Origin: Lachnospiraceae bacterium
Lineage (GTDB): Bacteria; Bacillota; Clostridia; Lachnospirales; Lachnospiraceae
NCBI GenBank assembly: GCA_017540605.1
Contig: JAFYAS010000045.1
Span: forward strand, 1 to 64,000
Direction: 5' to 3'
DNA length: 64,000 nucleotides
Within the stretch, counting starts at the first letter, position 1. Every line of letters begins with the position of its first letter. The translations under genes and the position numbers were made by a program. Shown here piece by piece: positions 1 through 6,908 of this stretch. The notes beneath the pieces were generated by a model. It did not search any database. It was not told the origin of the DNA and saw only the letters and a program-made list of their open reading frames with translations.

Positions 1-342
1 AGACCGATTAAAATTTCTCCTGTTGTAAATCAAGTCCTCAATACCGCTCCCCTTCCGTCGAGAGACCGATTAAAATTTCTCCTGTTGTAGATGCATAAGC
101 CTACACTCCTTCGGGTTCAGTCGAGAGACCGATTAAAATTTCTACTGTTGTAGATCGTTCGCCTTACCCATCCCGGTCACCGTCGAGAGACCGATTAAAA
201 TTTCTACTGTTGTAGATCGACATACGACCTCGATGCATTCTTCGTCGAGAGACCGATTAAAATTTCTACTGTTGTAGATGTGTTGCACTTGGTGTTCCCC
301 TCTATGGTCGAGAGACCGATTAAAATTTCTACTATTGTAAAT
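1..342 (+). CRISPR. Type V-A (Cas12a-type) CRISPR array, cut by left edge
   Basis: Six repeat units are visible: 1-30 (cut at its 5' side), 57-92, 120-155, 182-217, 244-279 and 307-342. Full units are 36 nt and the five spacers are 26-27 nt (31-56, 93-119, 156-181, 218-243, 280-306). The repeat 3' end reads ATTTCTACTGTTGTAGAT, the conserved Cas12a crRNA handle with a 5-bp stem TCTAC/GTAGA, so crRNAs are read on the plus strand and leader and cas genes should lie to the left, outside the window. Units 1 and 2 carry C in place of A in the 5' stem arm, and unit 1 also ends GTAAAT. Unit 6 ends ACTATTGTAAAT and is the degenerate terminal repeat, after which no further spacer follows. Confidence 0.95.
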
Positions 343-400
343 GAGTCAGTGATGTTAAGCATGACATATAATAGTATTGTTTATATAAAGGAGAAAAATA

Positions 401-851
401 ATGCGAGATAAGACACCGGTCAAGATAATCTGTCGAATAATAACTCTTATCATATATGTTTGTGCGATGTTTGCTATAGTGATGGAGGGTCTGACTGAGG
501 CATAAAACACATTTGATATTGTTGTTTCTTTTTTTGGAATCACCTATTCGAGTGATTATTACTTGTGGAGTAATTCTTATTGTCACTATGATAATTGTAA
601 TTATAGTGAAGTACAGTGTAAAACCAGAATATAACTTGTCTGCGTATAGAATATGTGATGTATTTGTAAGACTATTTTGTACATTTCCTATTACTATGAT
701 CGCATCATACTATGTTTTTGTCCTATTTGATTTTGATATGATAATTTCAATTGTTATTTCCGTTTTTGTTTTTGTGACAATTAATGCAGTGATGAGGTTT
801 ACTCTTCAAGAAGCGATGAGCACATCTTTTGTAACGAGTGATAATTTATAA
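401..851 (+). pseudogene. Decayed copy of small multi-pass membrane protein
   Basis: This is a broken paralogue of the intact gene at 3023-3472. The ATG at 401 follows an AAAGGAG site, and codons 1-34 match the intact copy closely. Codon 35 is TAA (503-505) where the intact gene has TAC, and about 25 bp later one extra base in a T-run shifts the frame. The remaining homology then runs in the other frame to the stop at 849-851, ending in the same residues (SFVTSDNL). The two lesions are independent, so sequencing error is unlikely to explain both. The intact relative has about four hydrophobic segments and no recognised function. The copy lies just beyond the terminal CRISPR repeat. Confidence 0.85.
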
Positions 852-859
852 AGGGTATT

Positions 860-1558
860 AATGTATATGATATTGAACCTCACACAAGGAAGGAAAGTGA
901 TATTCCAAGACAATTAAGATTCAGGCAAGCAAGGATAGATAGTCGCCATATGAAAAGTGGTGATAATGATTTTACCCATTTGCCTGATCTTTATGTCATT
1001 ATGATTACCAATTTTGACCTGTTTGATAGAGATTATATGATGTATACCTTTGAACACAAATGTGTGGAGCTTCCTGATATAGAATATGACGATGGATTAA
1101 AGATCATCTACTTCAATACGAGGGGACAAAAAGGTGGTAGCAAAGCAATTCATAATATGTTAAACTATATTCAGACTAGCCAAAAGAGCGCTGTTACTGA
1201 TGATGCCACTGATAAAATTGATGATTTTGTCACAAGTATCAAATGCAGGGAAGAATTGAGGGATGGATATATGACTCTTGGACAGTATATGGATAATATA
1301 ATTGAAGAAGAGGTTAAGATTCAAGTTGAAGAGCAGGTTGCAAAGAAAGTCGAAGAGCAGGTTGCAGATAATACTATTTCAGTCAAAATTGACAGCATTA
1401 AAGAATTACTTGAAGACTATGGTGTTATTCCTAAAACATTGAGTGATAGGTTGCAAGCTGAAAAAGATATCGATATTCTAAAGAGGCTACACAAGCTTGC
1501 GGCGAGGTCTCAAAGTATTGAGGCTTTTATACAAGGCTACGATGCAGTAGAAAGATGA
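860..1558 (+). pseudogene. 5'-truncated Rpn-family (PD-(D/E)XK) nuclease remnant
   Basis: The ATG at 950 opens a 202-residue frame, but in-frame homology starts earlier, at about 860, with a VYDIEP-like stretch resembling the VYDVEVQ strand of Rpn/PDDEXK_2 proteins. The following PDLYVIMITNFDLF segment is typical of that family, as is the charged C-terminal helical region (repeated VEEQV heptads, about residues 120-145). Full-length members are around 300 residues; roughly the first 90-100, including the first catalytic Asp, are missing, and the expected E-x-Q reads EPH. No ribosome site precedes ATG 950. The remnant abuts the end of the decayed membrane gene, suggesting a deletion or insertion junction. 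If translated, the product should be catalytically dead. Confidence 0.7.
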
Positions 1559-1630
1559 TAATACATCATAAAAAAACGAGTGGAAAGCGAATGCTATAAT
1601 GTTAGGTGATATTGATTACGCCACAATAGA

Positions 1631-1670
1631 ACACCCTCAACAAGTGTTATGATTGTTGAGGGTGTTTTGC
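1631..1670 (+). terminator. Rho-independent terminator
   Basis: A perfect 12-bp stem (1631-1642 with 1654-1665, arm ACACCCTCAACA) with an 11-nt loop is followed by a short T-run. It ends the Rpn-remnant transcription unit. Confidence 0.85.
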
Positions 1671-1694
1671 AAAGTATAATGAGGATTAATATTT

Positions 1695-2981
1695 ATGGGT
1701 TACAACTTTTTTCAGATCAAAGAAGTTTCTGATGTTTTCAATCGCAAATTATTTGAATTCAGAGCATCCCTGGGGATGGCTATAAACAAACAAAAAACTA
1801 TTCCTTTTGCAGACAAGGATATTACCTCTTTGTTAGAGCTTCAGCATGACAGGATAGTAGATAAAGGGCTGGAGCTTGATTATGATATCTACATAAGAGA
1901 TGAAAACAATAAAAAGTTCATAGCCGGAAGTAATTGGAGGGATGCGCATTATGAGAGCACGGTCTGTTTCAATTCTTGCGGGATAAAGCGTACCGTAAAA
2001 AAGGATGGGAAGATAAGATACAGCGACGATAAGAAGAGCGTTGTATATGAAACCATCACAGATGTGGTAAATGGTGTGCATCCGGACAACGATCCCTATT
2101 ATTGTCCGGGCTGCGGTGGGGTATCAACTGTTGCTGCTCTTCAAAATGGATGCCCATACTGTGGGTCAAGATTTCAGATGGATGATCTTTTCCCGAAGAT
2201 CACTTCGTATTACTTTATGGATGATCCGGGTATGACAAAGAAGGAATTCCTTTCCGGATATCTTAAGGTATATGGTATATGTTTTGCTTCTATTTATCTT
2301 CTTGCTTGTATCCTTAACGGAGATACATTTTTGCCCGGAAATCTGATACACAATCCCTTAAGTTTGCTCGGAGTACTGATCGGCCTTCCTTTGAGTAATA
2401 TTGTTTTCTCATATATCATGTATGGATATTTTCTGTTTATGAAAATGATCGTTAAAGTGATCGCATCAGCGGGGAAGATGGGAACAGCCGGATCCCGTAG
2501 AAAATTTGAGTCAAGAATGAAAAGGATCAGTCCCGAGTTTTCCTATGAGTATTTTACGAGTAAGGCTCAGTCACTGATCAAAATGGCAATTTTTTCTGAG
2601 AATGAAAAAGAACTGGCATTTTATGACGGAAAGGCTTTAGATCCAAAGATGAAGGACATCATAGATCTAAACTATGGTGGTGTGTTGGGATGCAAGAGCT
2701 TTATTGATAATGGTAATTATGTAACGGTTGTGACAAAGGCATTTTTTGATGTGCTTTATGCAACCGGAGACAAGGTCTATTACAAATCCCAGGTTTTTAG
2801 TGCAACCTTTAGAAGACGTACCGATATCCCTGTCAATTTCAACTTCTCCATGACAAGGATCGCCTGTCCTTCATGTGGTGCAAGCTTTGATGCTACCAAG
2901 ATCAAGACCTGTCCGTATTGTGAAAATAAGTATGATATTATCACAGATGACTGGGTATTGGTAGAATTGAAATACAACTAA
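1695..2981 (+). CDS. Membrane protein with zinc ribbons and Tim44-like domain
   Basis: 428 residues, starting at an ATG preceded by GAGGATTAAT. Two zinc-ribbon-like Cys clusters are visible, one near residues 138-157 (CPGCGG and CPYCGS) and one near the C-terminus (CPSCGA and CPYCEN). Between them lie two hydrophobic segments (about 190-212 and 222-250) and then a stretch resembling the Tim44-like/NTF2-fold domain (SYEYFTSKAQSLIKMAIFSE onward). Similar zinc-ribbon plus Tim44-like proteins occur in clostridia as poorly characterised membrane proteins. The gene stands alone between the Rpn remnant's terminator and the intact small membrane gene. The biochemical role is unknown; protein binding at the membrane is a family-level inference. 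Confidence 0.7.
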   Translation: MGYNFFQIKEVSDVFNRKLFEFRASLGMAINKQKTIPFADKDITSLLELQHDRIVDKGLELDYDIYIRDENNKKFIAGSNWRDAHYESTVCFNSCGIKRTVKKDGKIRYSDDKKSVVYETITDVVNGVHPDNDPYYCPGCGGVSTVAALQNGCPYCGSRFQMDDLFPKITSYYFMDDPGMTKKEFLSGYLKVYGICFASIYLLACILNGDTFLPGNLIHNPLSLLGVLIGLPLSNIVFSYIMYGYFLFMKMIVKVIASAGKMGTAGSRRKFESRMKRISPEFSYEYFTSKAQSLIKMAIFSENEKELAFYDGKALDPKMKDIIDLNYGGVLGCKSFIDNGNYVTVVTKAFFDVLYATGDKVYYKSQVFSATFRRRTDIPVNFNFSMTRIACPSCGASFDATKIKTCPYCENKYDIITDDWVLVELKYN

Positions 2982-3022
2982 TTTACAGAACAAAATAGTG
3001 TACATATTAAGGAGAAAAAACA

Positions 3023-3472
3023 ATGAGAGATAAGACTCCAGTTAAGATTATTTGTCGAATAATTACGCTTATCACATATGTTTGTGTGATGTTTGCTATA
3101 GTGATGGAAGGTCTGACTGAGGCATACAATACGATAGATATCATAGTTTTGTTTTTTGAATCACCAATGCGCGTGATTATTGCTTGTTCAGTAATTCTTG
3201 TCATTACTATGATAATTGCAATTATTTTGAAGTATAGTGTAAAACCAGAGCATAATTTGTCTGCGTATAGAATATATGATGTATTTGCAAGGTTGTTTTG
3301 CACTTCTCCACTTACGATGGTTGCATCATATTACATTTTTAAAATGTTTAATTTTGAAATGATAGTTGCTATCATTATTTCAATACTAGTTTTTGTAGCA
3401 ATCAATGCAGTGATGCGGTTTACTCTTCAAGAAGCTATGAGTACATCTTTTGTAACAAGTGATAATTTGTAG
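3023..3472 (+). CDS. Small multi-pass membrane protein, function unknown
   Basis: 149 residues with about four hydrophobic segments (near residues 9-30, 50-68, 92-110 and 115-132) and a short charged C-terminus. The ATG follows AAGGAGAAAAAAC. It is the intact version of the decayed gene at 401-851: coding and about 25 bp of upstream sequence including the ribosome site are shared, so the duplicated unit included the translation start. The two copies now flank the Rpn remnant and the zinc-ribbon gene. I do not recognise the family. Its base composition is AT-rich like the rest of this accessory stretch. Confidence 0.75.
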   Translation: MRDKTPVKIICRIITLITYVCVMFAIVMEGLTEAYNTIDIIVLFFESPMRVIIACSVILVITMIIAIILKYSVKPEHNLSAYRIYDVFARLFCTSPLTMVASYYIFKMFNFEMIVAIIISILVFVAINAVMRFTLQEAMSTSFVTSDNL

Positions 3473-3523
3473 ACACTATAAGTAATACAGCTATGGGTTG
3501 TTAATTGAAAGCGAGTATTTATT

Positions 3524-4477
3524 ATGGAATGGTGGAAAAAAGCAGGCTTTGGAATGTTTATACATTTGGGCCCTTATTCAAATTATGGTCATGGCGAATG
3601 GGTGATGCAAATCGAAAAAATATCCAAGGAAAGATATCAGGATGAGATAGCAGCACATTTTGATCCGGTGAATTTTAATGCGGATGAAATAGTGAACCTT
3701 GCAAAAGATGCCGGAATGAAATATATTGTGATAACCGCTAAGCATCATGATGGATTTGCTATGTGGGATACTAAGGTTAAAGGTTTTGTTGATCACACTG
3801 CAAAAAAGATATTCAGCCTATATGGGTTTGCTCCCTTTGCTAGGTGGGGGAGAGATATTTTGATGGAATTAAAAAAAGCCTGTGACGGTGAGAATATTTA
3901 CTTTGGGCTTTATTATTCGATACTTGACTGGAATCACCCGTCTCAGGATATTTATGAATATTATTCAAAAATGGTCTCAATGGATTACAGAAATGCATAT
4001 ATCTCCGACATGAAGGAACAGCTTCGTGAGCTGATCAATATGTATTCACCGGATATAATGTGGTTTGATGGTGACTGGCTGTGCTATGACGGTATTCCCG
4101 ATACGATTAATTGGTGGACAAAGAGTGATGGTATTGAGTTGTATAAATTTGTTAAAGGATTATCTCCATATATAATTGTTAATGAACGAGTGGCAAGAGG
4201 CTTTGGGCTCGGAGATTTTTTGTGCCCTGAGGAGGTTGTTCCTGATGTACCGCCGGACAGACCATGGGAAACATGTCAGACAATGAATGGCTCATGGGGA
4301 TATGATGAGAGGAAAGAAGATTCTTATCAATTGGCTGAAGTGTTTATTAGGGAACGAAACAAGGTTAGGTCTATGGGAGGAAATTATCTCCTCAATATTG
4401 GACCTAAGGGAGACGGAAGTGTATCTGATGCCTGCAAAAAGGTCTTATGTGATTTAAAGGTAATGATGATGGATTAA
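3524..4477 (+). CDS. GH29 alpha-L-fucosidase, short intracellular form
   Basis: 317 residues matching the catalytic barrel of glycoside hydrolase family 29, which removes alpha-L-fucose from glycans with retention of configuration. The N-terminus (WWKKAGFGMFIHLGPYS) is the usual barrel start, KHHDGFAMWD follows, and the expected nucleophile is Asp182 in the WFDGDW motif. There is no signal peptide, so it should act on imported oligosaccharides. Typical members are about 430-500 residues with a C-terminal beta domain; this one stops after the barrel. The ribosome site is weak (GAAAGCGAG, about 11 nt from the ATG). No transporter or fucose-pathway genes sit beside it. Confidence 0.85.
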   Translation: MEWWKKAGFGMFIHLGPYSNYGHGEWVMQIEKISKERYQDEIAAHFDPVNFNADEIVNLAKDAGMKYIVITAKHHDGFAMWDTKVKGFVDHTAKKIFSLYGFAPFARWGRDILMELKKACDGENIYFGLYYSILDWNHPSQDIYEYYSKMVSMDYRNAYISDMKEQLRELINMYSPDIMWFDGDWLCYDGIPDTINWWTKSDGIELYKFVKGLSPYIIVNERVARGFGLGDFLCPEEVVPDVPPDRPWETCQTMNGSWGYDERKEDSYQLAEVFIRERNKVRSMGGNYLLNIGPKGDGSVSDACKKVLCDLKVMMMD

Positions 4478-4494
4478 AGAGGTAAACAATAAAT

Positions 4495-4530
4495 AAGCTG
4501 TCATGATCAATTTCATGACAGCTTTATTTT
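4495..4530. terminator. Bidirectional terminator
   Basis: A perfect 12-bp stem (4495-4506 with 4513-4524, arm AAGCTGTCATGA) with a 6-nt loop is T-rich on both outer sides. It separates the convergent fucosidase and lipoprotein genes. Confidence 0.85.
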
Positions 4531-4531
4531 C

Positions 4532-5170
4532 TTAGTTGGAAGCTTCCTTAGCTTCGCTCTTGTCAGCCGGCTTTCCGCCCGGTCCCTTGCTTATAGAAAG
4601 GGATGCGATATCACCGGAATCATTCAGAGTGATATTGACAAAATCACCTTCCTTAAGATCGGAAGCCTTTATAGCATTGCCATCTGCATCGGTCAGTGTT
4701 GCATCGGATGCTATGTTATATGTCTTTTCTTCTCCGCCGGGCATATTCTCGGGAGAAAAATCCTTGTTGTCCCCCGAAGGCTTTTCGGGCATCTTTGATG
4801 CATCGAAGCCTTCAGGAAGCTCAGGAGGGTTTCCATTGTTGTCACCGTCAGGGCTTTCGGGAGGAGTCTTAGAGCTGTCCCCATCAGGCTTTTCGGGCTT
4901 GGTTCCATCTGAATTGCCGTCTTTATCCGGTGGAGCCTGCATCTTGTCCCCACCCGGTTTTCCGGGCATCGCAGAAACGGTTATAGAACTGTCGGAGGTG
5001 GATTTAACCATTCCAGTAACCGAATTGCTGTCAGCTTCATTATTATCAGAGGCGACAGTTTGCTCTGTGGGAGTATTTGCAGCTTGGCTAGTGCTGTTAC
5101 TGCATCCTGCAAGCATCACTCCCATTGCAAGGCTTGCACATATCATTAGTGTGATCTGTTTCTTTCTCAT
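4532..5170 (-). CDS. Secreted Pro/Gly/Asp-rich lipoprotein
   Basis: 212 residues. The N-terminus is a lipoprotein signal with lipobox LAGC (Cys23). A long low-complexity stretch (about residues 65-150) repeats PEKPDGD-like units, and a small C-terminal domain (about 150-200: TLTDADGNAIKASDLKEGDF) resembles the short beta domains found in DUF5666-type secreted proteins. The ATG has the good site AAAGGAATG. It should be anchored on the outer face of the membrane. Its promoter shares an operator-like direct repeat with the genes at 6909 and 12482, whose products carry similar proline-rich segments, so the three probably belong to one regulon. The ligand is unknown; a role at the envelope or with extracellular polymer is inferred. 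Confidence 0.75.
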   Translation of the reverse strand: MRKKQITLMICASLAMGVMLAGCSNSTSQAANTPTEQTVASDNNEADSNSVTGMVKSTSDSSITVSAMPGKPGGDKMQAPPDKDGNSDGTKPEKPDGDSSKTPPESPDGDNNGNPPELPEGFDASKMPEKPSGDNKDFSPENMPGGEEKTYNIASDATLTDADGNAIKASDLKEGDFVNITLNDSGDIASLSISKGPGGKPADKSEAKEASN

Positions 5171-5226
5171 AGTTAATCATTCCTTTCAGATTGGTTTTTT
5201 TGTGAAGAGTTCATCGAACTGATGCC

Positions 5227-5259
5227 ATTATCTAAGACCAACCTGAAATGAAGTTAAAA
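5227..5259 (-). promoter_or_regulatory. Promoter with 11-bp-spaced direct repeats (copy A)
   Basis: On the minus strand two 7-bp half-sites, TTTTAAC and TTTCAGG, begin 11 bp apart (5242-5259). Exactly 9 nt separate the second from the -10 box GATAAT (5227-5232). The same arrangement precedes the genes at 6909 and 12482. This is the geometry of an OmpR/PhoB-type activator replacing a -35 element. Confidence 0.7.
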
Positions 5260-5277
5260 TATAAGTGAATACACAAA

Positions 5278-5796
5278 TTATTTGTTTCTTTCCCTATATC
5301 TTCCAAAGAAAATGCCGTCATCAATATACTTGTCTGCATCGGACACCCACACGGGGAACTGGCCTGTTGCCACAGCAGTCTGTCCGTTTAACATACCCGT
5401 ATGGAAAGAGAGGTGTCTGAACTGTCTGAGTACCAGCTCCATACGCGTGTAGATGCAGTTTTCAGGCTTCTCGTAAAGCATATCGTCAGTCAGGCTGTCA
5501 AGGTAATCAAGAGTCTTCTTCTCAACCTTATCGAGATAGGCAAGCAGCTCTTCATCTGAAAGCACAACAGAAGTGGGATTGTCAGGATTGTCCATTCCCT
5601 CCTCGTGAAAATCCGGTTCATCATATACAAAAGGATTGATGAACCATTTGTCGGCAGAATGGAGAGCGTGATATGCCCATCGCCAGCAGGGAGAGCCACA
5701 GCATAAAGCGTCACGATCATAGGCCAGGATAGAAGTCCTGATGTTTAAAAAATTCGGTACTACAGCAGTTTTGATGATCATACAAAGTTCGTTCAT
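5278..5796 (-). CDS. DinB-superfamily protein
   Basis: 172 residues with the four-helix DinB/YfiT look. Metal-ligand-type His residues lie in the WAYHALHSAD segment (about 41-50) and in the RQFRHLSFHTGMLN segment (about 124-137). DinB-like proteins are metal-dependent; several are thiol-S-transferases or damage-induced proteins, but most have no assigned reaction. The start is preceded by TAGGAGGAT. The gene is divergent from the LysR-type regulator at 5924 and shares its control region, so it is the natural candidate target of that regulator. Which thiol or substrate it uses cannot be told from sequence. Confidence 0.75.
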   Translation of the reverse strand: MNELCMIIKTAVVPNFLNIRTSILAYDRDALCCGSPCWRWAYHALHSADKWFINPFVYDEPDFHEEGMDNPDNPTSVVLSDEELLAYLDKVEKKTLDYLDSLTDDMLYEKPENCIYTRMELVLRQFRHLSFHTGMLNGQTAVATGQFPVWVSDADKYIDDGIFFGRYRERNK

Positions 5797-5843
5797 AATC
5801 TTATCCTCCTAAAAAAAGCTTGATTTGATTTGTTTATGTATTT

Positions 5844-5910
5844 ATAATAGCATCAAGATGACTATTTGTAAAATTGAAACAAATGAATATAATATTCAAA
5901 ATATCTGAAT
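5844..5910. promoter_or_regulatory. Divergent promoters and LysR-type operator
   Basis: For the minus-strand DinB gene: -35 TTTACA (5867-5872) and -10 TATTAT (5844-5849), 17 nt apart. For the plus-strand LysR gene: -35 TTGTAA (5866-5871) and -10 TATAAT (5888-5893), 16 nt apart. A perfect 15-bp palindrome, TGAATATAATATTCA (5884-5898), covers the LysR-gene -10 box, and a second arm TGAAT (5906-5910) gives ATTCA-N7-TGAAT. This fits autorepression by the LysR protein. Confidence 0.6.
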
Positions 5911-5923
5911 GGAGGTAAATGCT

Positions 5924-6799
5924 ATGACGATCATCCAGCTTTCAACATTTTTAAAGATAGCGGAATCCGGAAGCTTCTCTGCAGCAGCTTCAGAGCTTGG
6001 CTATGCTCAGTCCACAGTTACCATGCAGATCAAGCAGCTTGAAGAAGAGCTTGGCGTGGAGGTGTTTGACAGGCTCGGAAAGACAGTGAGCCTTACATCG
6101 GCGGGAGAGAGGCTGGTAGTATATGCAGAGAAGATGCTTCAACTTGAAAGGGAGATCCTTTCCGACATTCCCGTAGTAGATGAACCGTCGGGTGTTCTAA
6201 AGCTTGGGATTTCCGAGTCCCTTTGCTACAACAGATTGCCAAGGATACTGCTGGAATATTCGAAGCTATATCCCAAAGTCGATATTCAACTTTGCTTTAT
6301 CACCCATGATACATTCCCCGATATGTTAAAGAAGGGAGTGATAGATCTTGTTTACACACTCAATCCGCTTATCGAAAGAGATGATCTGAAGCTCCTTTAT
6401 AAAGCAAAGGAAAGCCTTGGATTTTATGCCAGTCCCAAGCATCCCATAGCCAAAAAGAGAACCGTAAGGGAGAAGGATATAGATGGCATTCCCCTTTTGC
6501 TAACATCTCACAACTGCAGCTTTAGAAATATGCTGATAAATGATCTTGCCAACTTTGATATCAGACCTCGCATTTCACTTGAAACCAGCAGCAAGGAGAT
6601 ATTAAAGCAGTTCGCCATAAATGAACTCGGTATCGCATTTATGCCGGACATGGCGGCGGAAGAAGAGGTAGAAAGGGGAAAGCTAGTTAGACTTAATTGG
6701 AAGGGAAGTGCATTTCCCATATACTCACAGGTCTTCGTACACAAGGATAAGAATGTCAATAAAGCGATAGAAGGAATGCTCGAAATCATAAAGCTGTGA
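5924..6799 (+). CDS. LysR-family transcriptional regulator
   Basis: 291 residues from the ATG at 5924. An in-frame ATG at 5909 exists, but the GGAGG site (5911-5915) lies downstream of it and 8 nt before 5924, which fixes the start. The N-terminal helix-turn-helix is typical (FSAAASELGYAQSTVTMQIK, about residues 18-37), followed by the linker helix and a periplasmic-binding-protein-like effector domain (about 90-290). Such proteins bind divergent promoter regions and respond to small molecules. The gene is divergent from the DinB-like gene, and a palindrome overlaps its own -10 box. The effector is unknown. Confidence 0.9.
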   Translation: MTIIQLSTFLKIAESGSFSAAASELGYAQSTVTMQIKQLEEELGVEVFDRLGKTVSLTSAGERLVVYAEKMLQLEREILSDIPVVDEPSGVLKLGISESLCYNRLPRILLEYSKLYPKVDIQLCFITHDTFPDMLKKGVIDLVYTLNPLIERDDLKLLYKAKESLGFYASPKHPIAKKRTVREKDIDGIPLLLTSHNCSFRNMLINDLANFDIRPRISLETSSKEILKQFAINELGIAFMPDMAAEEEVERGKLVRLNWKGSAFPIYSQVFVHKDKNVNKAIEGMLEIIKL

Positions 6800-6821
6800 A
6801 CAATTTGTGAAGCGTCTTTTT

Positions 6822-6854
6822 TTTCAGTTTCATTTTAGGTAGCCAATAGATAAT
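6822..6854 (+). promoter_or_regulatory. Promoter with 11-bp-spaced direct repeats (copy B)
   Basis: Half-sites TTTCAGT (6822-6828) and TTTTAGG (6833-6839) begin 11 bp apart. Exactly 9 nt separate the second from the -10 box GATAAT (6849-6854). Spacing and sequence match the promoters at 5227-5259 (minus strand) and 12376-12419. Confidence 0.7.
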
Positions 6855-6908
6855 GACCCCATCGAAGGAAACAATAGTCTACCACAAATGAAGAAAGGAT
6901 GATGACTT

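Noticed and set aside
31-306. CRISPR spacers targeting genes in this window
   Set aside because: By eye none of the five GC-rich spacers matches elsewhere in the window; a database search was not possible.
4536-5222. 228-codon plus-strand frame
   Set aside because: It is the complement of the Pro/Gly/Asp-rich lipoprotein gene; the repetitive codons keep the opposite strand open. The lipobox, ribosome site and promoter all favour the minus-strand gene.
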